Positions 1 through 10,100 of a stretch of DNA of 10,718 bases are shown here, one piece after another. Made by a program: the position numbers and the translations under genes. The notes under the pieces were generated by a model. The model was not told the origin of the DNA, ran no database searches, and worked only from the letters and a program-made list of their open reading frames with translations. How positions within the stretch are numbered: the stretch's first letter is position 1; the number at the start of each line of letters is the position of its first letter. This DNA comes from an uncultured Rhodopirellula sp. GTDB lineage: Bacteria > Planctomycetota > Planctomycetia > Pirellulales > Pirellulaceae. Location: positions 1 to 10,718 of the forward strand of contig CAJXTM010000053.1 of assembly GCA_913061385.1 (NCBI GenBank). Direction: 5' to 3'.

Positions 1-32
1 CGTCGGCAGCGTCAGATGTGTATAAGAGACAG
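1..32. other. Illumina Nextera read-1 adapter with Tn5 mosaic end (artefact)
   Basis: Positions 14-32 match the 19-bp Tn5 mosaic end used in Nextera tagmentation, and positions 1-13 match the read-1 adapter lacking its first T. This is known library sequence, not genome. It lies at the extreme contig edge in the orientation expected when adapter read-through was not trimmed before assembly. Native DNA begins at about 33. Any reading frame entering this segment, here flgK, is artificial beyond that point. Confidence 0.98.
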
Positions 33-33
33 A

Positions 34-918
34 GTCAATGATATCAACGAATGATCCAAATACCCCATCACGCGCTTTCATGGTTGCCACCAAGACACCC
101 TCTTTGGCCTGCAACGGCGAATCGGTCTCAATGATTCGAACTTCGGTCCCCTGCATTTTTTCGTTGTACGCAGTGTAGACCTCGCGGTAGTTGCCACTAT
201 TGATCAGGTAGTCACCACCGATAAATACAGAGACGGTTCCACTAGTCTGCTCTTGCACGTTTATATTCAGGATACCCGACAGTTCCTCGAGATCACGATA
301 CCGCTGATCTCTCAAACCAGTTGCATCACTTCGAATCAATCCTCCACCCTCAATGCCTGCAATCTGAGTATTGAGGTCTGCGATACGCCCCGACAGATGA
401 TTAATCTTGTTGGTCATATTGGTGAGTTCGCCATCCCACAACTCTCGCCGCTCAAGAACAGAATTTCGGGTGCGACGGATATTTGATGCAAGTGTCTCAC
501 CCTGCAAAACAACAAACTCCCGCAGTGCTCTGTCCGCTGGCTGGGCAGACAATTCATGCAGTGAGTTATTGAAGAGCGACAACTGCTGACTTAACCCTGA
601 GTTGTCGAGATCCGTTGTGAGCTCTTCCAATTGGGAATAAGCGCTTTGCAGTGCTTCAGCGCCATCCAACGCTGACTTTGCCCGGTACATCCGCTCGATC
701 AATGCCTTATCGACATGTTGAACAATACCAGTGGTCCGAACCCCTAGTCCCTTGATCAAGCCGCCATCGCGGACTGCAGAGGCAGACGCCTGCTGCAACT
801 GTTGACGGATATAACCCGATGTATTGGCGTTGGCAATATTATTGCCAACTACCTGCAATCCGATTTGGGCCGCTTGCAGCGCACCTGCCGATTGCTGGAT
901 TGTTCCGATCAGGCTCAT
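34..918 (-). CDS. flgK: Flagellar hook-associated protein 1 (FlgK/HAP1), N-terminal 295 residues; C-terminus cut by contig end
   Basis: FlgK forms the first junction layer between the flagellar hook and filament, outside the cell, after export by the flagellar type III system. The frame opens with MSLIGTIQQSAGALQAAQIG and continues with NNIANANTSGY (about residues 25-35), the N-terminal signature of the rod/hook/HAP family. A helical region follows. NTQIAG leads to LRDQRYRDLEELS (about 202-214) and VSVFIGGDYLI (about 226-236), matching the FlgK-specific DQRD...LS...V.V.GG.LV pattern and separating it from FlgE, FlgF and FlgG. I translated the frame to position 34 and found no stop. Below 33 it enters adapter. 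Planctomycete FlgK is usually well over 500 residues, so perhaps half is missing. The ATG at 918-916 is supported by the conserved N-terminus and by GGGAG nine bases upstream. Confidence 0.93.
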
Positions 919-927
919 CGCCTAGTT

Positions 928-932
928 CTCCC
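928..932 (-). promoter_or_regulatory. Ribosome binding site of flgK
   Basis: The minus strand reads GGGAG here, with nine bases between it and the flgK ATG at 918-916. Sequence and spacing fit a Shine-Dalgarno site. With the family-typical N-terminus it fixes the flgK start. Confidence 0.65.
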
Positions 933-960
933 ACGGCCACGAAAAGACCCTCGTCAGGAG

Positions 961-968
961 TTATCGAC
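961..968 (-). promoter_or_regulatory. Weak sigma-28-like -10 element upstream of flgK
   Basis: The minus strand reads GTCGATAA, seven of eight matches to the flagellar sigma factor (FliA) -10 consensus GCCGATAA, about 42 bases upstream of the flgK start. No convincing TAAA-type -35 box is seen at the usual spacing. This is a candidate only. The match could be chance, and I know of no rule showing that planctomycetes use the enterobacterial consensus. Confidence 0.22.
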
Positions 969-990
969 CGTGGTAGCCCTCATAATCCAT

Positions 991-1035
991 AAAAAAGACA
1001 CCACCAGTGCAAGCAATATCATCAGGCATGTCTTT
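991..1035 (-). terminator. Possible intrinsic terminator after the giant gene
   Basis: On the minus strand AAAGACA (1035-1029) is complementary to TGTCTTT (1000-994). The stem may extend through one T-G pair and a GCC/GGT stretch with one bulge, and the 3' arm merges into a run of six T (996-991). It lies about 113 bases past the giant gene's stop and about 70 bases before the flgK start. The stem is AT-rich at its base and the loop is large, so it is weaker than a textbook terminator. Confidence 0.3.
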
Positions 1036-1148
1036 CCGAAGAGTCAATCAGAGCGGACGTCAAAATGCTGTCATTTTCCAAGCAGCACGAATGGAGAAGA
1101 CTTATCCGCCCCAATCGTGTGAATGCACTCGTTCAATCCTTGTCCGAC

Positions 1149-4100
1149 TTAGATGTGATTCGCAAGAACCTCGTCGACGGCTTCCAAACCCTGATCAGCC
1201 GTGTTGGCATCCTGATCATCCGCCAACAGCTCGACGACATCATCTTTGATCAACGGCAAACAGTTGCTAAGCATGACTTTGTCCGTTCGAGCGAGATCGG
1301 TCACATCGAACGCGTCAGCTTCTTGCAACCTATTGGGCAAGTCCACTCGATTGTATGCAAGTGGTCCCAACTGAGGTGCAGCTTCGCCCGAACCGGTCAC
1401 AATCGTGCCCAATTGATTCATGACCAACAACGCATCGTTGACGGTTATGAAGCCGCTTCCGTCTACATCAAAGTAGTCTGGCCCAACCGCTCCCGGTGGG
1501 ACAGGAACCGATGAGGAGTTCCGATTTTCGAGGTAGTTGATGATTAGCAATGGATCGATTGGCGTCAGCAAACCGTCTCCGTTGACATCGTATGGATTGG
1601 ACGAATTCTGCAGACGACTGGCGTAGACCTGGACTGTCACCGTCGCCAACTCACTCTCTCGCCCGCTACTATCCGCAACTACGTACTGGAAGGTGTCAGT
1701 TCCAACAAATCTACCTGCTGGTGTGTAGAGCACCTGACCATCTTGCTGAACCACTGCCGACCCATTGGACGGTGTGATTTGAATACGAACCGACTGTGCA
1801 TCGACAGTGCCGTCAGCATCAGTATCGTTGTCCAAAACATTGATCAGAACCGACTCTGCAACATAAGTAACCGCGACGTCATCTTCGGCAACCGGCGGTT
1901 TATTACTTGAGACGGTCACCAACGCCGCGTCACTTCTTGCTCCCAAATCATCCATCACGCTGTAGGTGAATGTATCGTTGTTGACTAGGTCTCCAAAGGC
2001 TCGGTAGGTAACAACTCCCTGAGCGTTGACAGAAACGGTTCCGTACGCGGGGACCAAACCGAACTCAACAGTGGACTCACGGATGACTCCATCTACATCC
2101 AGATCGTTGCTTAGCACATTAATGACGGTCATCCCATTTTCGTTGACATCAATTTCATCATCCATGACCCGCGGAGCATCATTGATGCCATCAATTCGCA
2201 GAGACACCGTTGTCAGCCCGCTTTGCAACCCTGCAGCATCGACTGCTCGGTAGGTGAAGAAGTCAATCAATGATTCACCCGGTTTGAGTGCTTGTATGGC
2301 AAACGACATTGTTGGGTCATAAGTGATCTGACCGCTGACCGCATCCAAGTCAAGCATTGCCCCAAATGCACTGAATCCACCACCAAGAACGACTTTCAGA
2401 GATTCGTCATCATTGGTAAGCAAATCGGGATCAAGATCATTACCCAACAATGCACTTTCTGGGATCAGCAAAATCGTATCCTCATCACTATCGCTGAGCG
2501 TATCTGGAACGGCGATGGGAGCATCATTCACTTCTGAAACTTCAATGGACACATCGACGGGATCACTGAGCCCTCCTTCGGAATCACGTGCAGTGACGCT
2601 GAGAACAACGGGACCACTGTTTTGGGTGTTCTGATGCACTGCGGTGGTGAACTGCAACACACCATCGGGATTGATTGTGGGTTGTATCGCAAACAGTGAT
2701 GCCTGCAGTGCCGTCAATTCAGCAATTTCAAAGGCCACTGTCTGACCAGACTCATCCGCCGGGCCTGGACTGACATTACTAAACACAGTCTGGGAATACG
2801 GCCCACTGTCCTCGGCAAGACTGACAACTGGATTATCCAGATCGAATGTTGGTGGATTATTGACTCCTACCACAGTGATAGTGACCTGGCGGGGCGGATC
2901 GCTAACCCATTTATCCTCATTGGCCAAGCTCATTGGACCATCATCGACGAGTGTCACATCAAAGACCACAACGCCACTCACATCATCTTTCAAGGTGTAG
3001 TTGAGGGTTGCTGACTGGCTTCCACGATTGATAACCGCGGTTGGCAAAGTCTCGAAAATATCAGTCGATCCTGACACCACATCAAACACAAACAAAAGGG
3101 TCTGACTATCTTCGTCCGATGCTGTCTCCGGAGCAGGCATAACATTAGTCGCCCAATCAGAAACGGAAATCACACCATCATTTTCGAAGTGCTGCTGATC
3201 AACGACCCCACTGAATCGTGGCTTGTCATTCACAGCGGCAACATTCACGATCACAGTCTTGGTCGCGACGCGTGGCTCTGAGTAAACCGTGCCATCAATC
3301 GCCACACTCTGACCGTCATCAATAACGGTATACACAAATTCATCTTGGCCATTGAAGTCGACCCGTGGGGTGTACCTTAGCTTTATTTCACCATTTTCCT
3401 CGACGTAGTTGACAATGCCACCATTTCGACTGTCAGTGGGGAATGCCGTGGGTGCCAATGTCACACTTTGATTGCCACCATCGGTTGGGAAATCTTCATT
3501 TTCCGGACCGGCCACGAACGGCGCCAACAAAACAGCCGCATCGATTTCAAACGTTACATCCTCACGAATATCGTAGGTCAGGTCGGTAGGAGTGACCTCC
3601 GTCGGCGGATCATTGACAGGCCGAATATCGATTGTGATCGTCAACGGAACTGAAGAATTCAGATCACCACGATTCAGAGTATCCAATCCATCATCAACAA
3701 GTACGACTTCGAACTCAAACGCTCCAAACACATCAGCAGCAGGCTTGAAATTGAGCACACCTGTTGTCTGATCGATTGCGGGTGCAATGCTAAAGAAATC
3801 GCTGACACTCAAGTTGGGATCGTTGTAGAAGCTAGGCTGTCCCACAAGCTCAACGTCAAAGAAAAGGCCCTGCGAAAGTTCATCGAACGCCGTTAACAGT
3901 GGCCCACCGAGGATATTGATGGCGTAATTTGGACGAGTGAACTCGGCACTGTCCTCCAACACAACCACTTCTTCGGTCTCTAGCGTGAACACAGGCCGAT
4001 CATTCACAGCATTCATCTGCAAGTAAACGCGATTTGTTCGGGTCAAACGATCCTCTACCAGGGTGCCCGTGGCCAGATCGTAAGTTTCACCGTTACCGGT

Positions 4101-7100
4101 TTTGTTGTCCTCGACCGTATACAGGAATGAGTCAAGTCCACCAAACACCTCGTTGAAATCCAATGGCGGTGTGTACCGCAACTCGGTGATCAAGCCAGTC
4201 CCTTGATCGACGACAGGCACCAAACGCCCCCCACGATCCGTGACCACAACGGCAGGATCCAACTCTGAAGGAGAGCCAAAATCAATCAGTTCAAGCCGCT
4301 GCTCAGATGCGGTATCAAAAGGCACCGCACCTGGAAAGATATCGACGAGTTCATTTTCTGGCCCGACCGTAAAGACATCAAACAATCCCACTTGTTGATA
4401 ACCAACACCAGTTGCTGAAGTCACAGGAATTACATAGTCCTGCATCACACCACCACTTTGCGTATTGTCCTCGCGAAGCGTGTATGTGATCGGAGCCTGC
4501 CCCAGTGCGTCCTCAGCAGCCACCTGCCAGGCATCATCAGATTCATTGGGATTGGTAGCTGCCGAGCCAACAACACTGCTATTCAACCGAGGACCATCAT
4601 TAACAGGTCGCACATTGATCGTGATCGTTTCAACAGTGGTCCGAGGAGTGAAAGGCTCGCCTGGATCTTTCGGAGCGTCAGTCGCCGTCACGATCATGGT
4701 GGCCTTACCAACAGCGTCAGGGTACGTGACGACTGTCAAATCTCCTGTGGGGGTGAGCGTCGCCGACTGGATCAGATCATTGGGCGTACTTGAATCAAGT
4801 GAAACAGAGAACGACACATTCTGATGAGTCGTCTCATCGATCGCGGTCACCGGACCAGGCAGAATATCTTCGGCAAAACCGGCTACCACAGTGCCAATTT
4901 CATCGTCACGCTCGAGTATATCGATGGTTAGGTTAGGAATATCAAATCCCGGAGCGTCGTTGGTCTCGGCAACCGAAATTGATACGGTCCCCTGCTGATC
5001 AACCAGTGAAGTTTCTCGGGGTTGGTCAAAGTCTTGGTATCCCTGATTCAACGCCGATGCACTTGCCAGTCCGTCATCTTGAATGCGATAAGTGAACGTC
5101 TCTGGGGAATTGAACGGCACACGTTCGTTGTAGTTCGGCGAGGCCGTAAAAGTACCCGACACGAAGGCAAAGTCATTGAATGTAAAGGTGTAAATCCCAC
5201 CCTGATTACTATCCAGTGTGACATCCCCGGCTCCTGATGCTGGCCCAACAACGGTTCCCGCCAGAGTCGTAAACTCGACAACTCGTAGTTGCTGCAGTGC
5301 CTCGTTGAATGGCGACGGCAGCGTTGTGGTGTTCACATGCGGGGTGTTGGGTATCTCCGAAACACCATCGCCATTGATCAGTTGAACCGAGGTGAACGTA
5401 AACACGTCTAGCACATCATCACCTGACTCAGTGAATCCCAAGGCTCGATCGTGGGCGACAGGCGCATCATTCACAGGCTGGATCGCAACTGTGACCGTTG
5501 CTGGCAATGACTCAAGTACCTGCGTGTTCTGAGTGCCATCAATGAATTCATTGGTACCTAAATCCTTGACGGTGTACGAAAAGACGATGTCACCAAATTG
5601 ATCCGTCGGCGGCACCAACTCCACATCACCCGTAGCAGGATTGACCGTAACACTACCACCCAGCGTATTGGTATTCCAACCAGCCGTAACCGATGCCACG
5701 ATGATCCGCAGGTCGTTGTTATCAGCTTCCGACGGGTCAATGTTTTCATCATCGGCTGAGGCACGTGCACGCAGGTCGTTCTGAATCAGAAACGCCCCCG
5801 GAATGGTGAGTGGCGTATCCTCTGTCGGCTCAGGCACAACACCGGTTGCAAAGAACTGCTCCCAAGGAGTCAGGTCCGTGTCGGTAGCTGGGTCAAGATC
5901 AGCCACATCCATTCGAATTTGATCGTCACCGGCAACGGGAACGTCGTTCTGTGGCAGAATGGTAATTTCGGCCGTCGCAAGCGGCGCTGTCTCTCGCTGC
6001 CCATAAACGAATCGGTTGTTGACTAGGTCGATGGAAATTCCATCATCAGTTGCAACGAACGAAATTTCATCCAGATTTTCGGCATTTCCACCAACACCAG
6101 GTGCGTTGTCACGATTCAAGTCGGTGTCACCGATGTAATACATTTCAATCAGTGCACCGGCATGATCAAACAGGGCAATTGCTTGGCCACGGTTGGTTGT
6201 GAATGCTCGTCCCGCTGTGACGGCTGATTCCCCAATCACAATTTGATTAGCGTCAACGACTGAATCGATGGAGGCGGCTACACCCCAGCCTTGCTGCACA
6301 AAGGCGACATTCATCGCCCGCATCAGCTGATCAGCGGCTGACGCCTGCGCTGCCGGGGAAGCGGGATCTTCGAACGGTAGTAAATCGACACCTATATGAC
6401 CGGTTGCCATTGGTGAATCACCCTCAGCAACCAATTCAAACACAACGGCATTGCCGTCAAGGGTGAGGGTGACTGAATCACCCACAGTTGGTTCTGCAAT
6501 CACGTTGACAAGATTAGTTGAATTAGCATCAAAGCTTGTTCCCCCTCCGACAGCGTCCACATCCATTGCCATGAAGGAAACAGAAACAACATTGGTATTT
6601 GCCGTAACATTCATCGCAGGCGACTGGCCCGCAAACTCACCAGCAATTTTCGTCGCCAACGTAGCGGCAATACTATCGGCGTCATCAGTTGCCGGATTAA
6701 CAAAGACTGAGACGGTTCCATCCCTTGGTTCAGTGGAATTAATATCCAAGAGTTCAAAGGTTGCGGTCGTCCCCGCATAGGCGATGCTAAACACATCACC
6801 CACCGTTGCATCAGCCACGGTTATCTCAACACCACCAGCTAATTCGTCAATCGTGAGATTATTTCCACTGCTGGCTGGAACTGCTGCAGAAACCGGAGCA
6901 CCATCCCCCTGAACCTGAGTGATAACAAAGGTTTGATTGACTTCATTCATCAAACCTTCGTCACGCGGAGTCAGCGTCGAACCAACTGGGATGACAAACG
7001 GGGATGGATCTTCATTATCTGGGTTTGCAGAATCCAGCAGATCGCTCTGTGTAATTCGCAACGCCCGATCTTCCTCACCCGTCACTGCTGCAGCGGATGC

Positions 7101-10100
7101 ATCAGGAATATCGTTCACTGGCAGAACACTTAGAGTCACAGTGGCATATGCGTTTGGCACATCACCATTAATCAAGCCGCTGTCCTGCGTGATGATACGA
7201 TACGTGAATGTATCGACACCATTAAAGTCCGCATTGGGAGTGTAACTAAAATCACCTGTTTCCAAGAAATCAGTGGTTGCAAGTTCGAGCGTACCGAAGG
7301 TGGGCTCAACTCCAATCAAAAACTGAACGTCAGCGGGACTGACGGATTCATCTGGAATATCAACATCATTCGCGGTGATCGAATCATTAGGCGGAGTACT
7401 AAGAGTAGTGTCCTCATTGAACTCATAGAAATCATCCTGTAGCACAGGGATGACAACGGGAGTTACGTCAATCTGATAATCCTCGGTCTCACCACCAATA
7501 TTAAACTCGGTAGGCGACAGCCCGGCGTCCTGGCTCACTCGAACACGCATCCAAGTGCGTCCGGCAACAGCGTCTTCGGGAGTGAAAATCGTCAAAACAT
7601 TCAGTCCGCCATCGATATCACTGACAGGTTCATCCGTGATGACTTGTTCATCAGCGTCGAAGGTTCCACTCTGATCAAAGTCAACCCAGGCTTGCAGCAA
7701 CCCTTGTCCCGCCACAGTGACTGGAACATTCGTGCCCCATGGATCCAAAGGATTCAGGAATCCGACGATATCCTCGGTCAACGCATCTGATGGGTCTGTT
7801 CCCGGAGTGATGAAGACAAGTTGGCCTGCCCCACCATCATCAAACAGTCCAACCGCAACACCATCCTCATCATCCAGTGCGTCCAGCGTCAGTTCCGTGC
7901 TTCCCGGCGTGTAAGCGACAGCACCTTGGAAATTCTGGACGGCAAATTCAGTTTGCATACGACCAGCGAGCAACCCTGTGATATCGCTTTCGGTTGCCCC
8001 AGCGGCATAAACCACGGGCACACGTCCGAATCCCGTTGTGCTGCCGCCTTCTGGCACTAGTTCGAAAACGAGGGTTACCGACTCGGTTGAAACGACCAGC
8101 GTGTCACCAACACTTGGCGTCATCGTCAATTCAACAAATGCTTTTGACGTTCCTGAATCGGTAATCGCAAACGGTCCATCACCAGGCTCTCCAGGATTCC
8201 CAGCTACATCAACGATGGCGTTATCATCCTGATCGACCACGAGAGCATCGAATTCACCGTCGACAAATCCCCCTAATCGCGGTGTAGAGCCGTCAATGAT
8301 GGCGTGCCTTGGACCATCATCTGCAATCAGCGTGGCATAAGACGGATCGGCATCACCAAAATCGATCTCAACCTGGGGCATGATCACGGTGAACTGAGTC
8401 GAACCATCGGTTTGATTAGGTCGCAATCGATTACCGACGCGGTCGGCAATCAGAGTGTTATCGAGCTCAATCGTATAAACACCAGTGGGCTCCCAAAGTG
8501 TAGACAGAGGTGTCAACAACAAGACACCCGTCAACTCGTTGTAACCGACGTTGTAATCAACGCCTTCCTCAAGGAACTCACGATTCCGAGAGATGGTAAT
8601 CGCTCGTGCCGAGATATTCGGATCGTTTGGATCGTCTACCGTCTGGTTGTCGACGCCTGTTCCCTGGTACGGCGAATTCGGCCCGGGGCCATCACCAAGC
8701 AGGATGGTGAAGTTTTCCAGAAGAGGATCCGTCACCCGCACGATGGTGGTTGTCGGATCAGTGTCCTCTCCAAGAGCATCGTTATCAACAGGATTCAACA
8801 GAACCGCGTACGGCGCGTCGGTATCGGCTCGATCGGTTGCACCTCGATCCTTGAAGATTGCGGAGCCACCGCCGCCTAGACCGGCATTGGAATCAACTCG
8901 CAGTTGTCCGTAGACATCGCGGTCCGGCGCAAAGATAGGAGAAGCAGGCAACCCAATTTCAGTCTTGAAGTTAAGGTAGTTCAGTCGGTCCTGCTCGGTG
9001 TTCTGCGAACTGTCAACCGCCAGCGAATCAGACTCAAGAATGTAGTTGCCATTACTGGCATCAAGGAACAACGGATCACCGGCAGCAGCCAAGATCGCAT
9101 CCGTACCGATCGTTCCATTGTTGTTATTGTCTTGGAAGAAGTTGGATTTGACGACAGATTGAATCCCGGTGCCATTGATTCCGTTTGCCAAATCAGTCAA
9201 CAGATTGTTGATCAGGGTCGGACTGGTTCGACCTTCCAGGCTAACACCAACACCGGTTCCACCATCACCCACGATGGTGTTATTGATGATTCTTCCGAAG
9301 CTGACGGGACGATTTGGATTCGCTGCCGCTTCACCGGCAAACCTGATCCCAGATGATCCTGCGATCACGTTGTTTTGAACGACAACACCGGGTACGAGAT
9401 TCCCAGCATTGAGCTGAGGAAATTGAATCACGGATCCGGGGTGCGGTACGTTTCCGCCCGCCTGTGTTGCACCCGGCTCAATGTTAATCCCGCGCACTTG
9501 TGATTCAGTAATGAAGTTTGAGTCAATAATGAACACGCCTTGTGGTCGCTCGCGATTGCGATCGGCATCAATACCGCCGGGAACAATCGAGGCATCAACT
9601 GCTGCGTCACCGGCCTCGTTCAGAACGTCTTCTACGACATACCGCAGATCAGTGTCAAAAACTCTGGTGGAATCAACGTAAGGGGCAGCACCTTCCTCGA
9701 AGACGATGTACTGGTCCTCGGTGCGTCTGACCTCAAGTTGGTATTGCCCAAAGGCTGGATTGTTAAATCCAACAGGATTAGGAGCCACCTGCACGATTGC
9801 CGAATCTGCTGCAGCACCGGTCACCATCTCTCCGCGTTCTGCATATCCGATGACGATGTCATCGATATAGAACCCTTCATGATTGTTGTTGGTACTACGA
9901 ATAGAACGACGATCACCAGGCTCGTCAGACAGTTCACCGAAGCCATCATTAATACTATGACCTCCGTCACCATCAACATCGACGCCGAGACTAAACGTCT
10001 CACTCATCGTACCGGCGGTACTAAAGTCAAATCGCAACTGCAAATTTGATTTTCCCGCATAGGTAGATAAATCAACACGAGCTTGGCGCCATTGTCCCGT

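Larger units (their letters stand above)
919..1148. other. Intergenic region between giant gene and flgK
   Basis: This 230-bp gap separates the stop of the giant gene (TAA at 1151-1149) from the flgK start (918). It holds the flgK ribosome binding site, the weak sigma-28-like element and the weak hairpin with T-tract listed separately. I see no convincing small gene, tRNA or repeat in it. Its length and the possible terminator suggest that flgK has its own promoter rather than being read through from the giant gene. Confidence 0.6.
1617..7445 (-). repeat. Array of thirteen tandem cadherin-like repeats in the giant protein
   Basis: Units in residues: R1 1083-1196, R2 1197-1585, R3 1586-1744, R4 1745-1914, R5 1915-2034, R6 2035-2233, R7 2234-2363, R8 2364-2491, R9 2492-2614, R10 2615-2725, R11 2726-2840, R12 2841-2933, R13 2934-3025. 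Twelve junctions carry a VNDxP-like motif: PVNDIP 1191, PQNDVP 1580, PVNDAP 1739, ETNDAP 1909, PVNDGP 2029, AVNDRP 2228, PVNDPP 2358, AVNDKP 2486, GVNNPP 2609, EVNDAP 2720, GINDAP 2835, SSNKPP 2928. Many units have an early ED or EN, a D.FTY or D.F.Y strand and a VxDDG turn, as in tandem-95/Big_9 cadherin-like domains. R2 is swollen by two nested modules. The array probably forms a calcium-stiffened extracellular stalk (inference from family). Confidence 0.85.

Noticed and set aside
1..32. Tn5/IS50 insertion sequence end
   Set aside because: The mosaic end is directly joined to synthetic Illumina read-1 sequence and sits at the contig edge, so it is a library adapter and not a resident transposon.
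1404..1598. Cellulosome involvement suggested by the dockerin
   Set aside because: No cohesin, scaffoldin or glycoside hydrolase motif is present in the window, and dockerins outside clostridia are often unconnected to cellulosomes.
2180..7121. Recurring degenerate DNA words such as catcattcac at irregular 300-600 bp intervals
   Set aside because: They encode the VNDxP junctions of the protein repeats. Spacing and sequence vary, so they are not a CRISPR array, operator series or mobile repeat.
8304..8879. Plus-strand open frame of 191 codons
   Set aside because: It lies wholly opposite the giant gene, has no recognisable domain and no ribosome binding site that I could see. It is an antisense shadow, as are the plus-strand frames at 9540-10049, 8904-9356, 4465-4824 and 1065-1514.
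8997..9542. Beta-helix read as an active polysaccharide lyase
   Set aside because: Only the structural coil pattern is visible. I could not identify catalytic residues of any lyase or glycoside hydrolase family.
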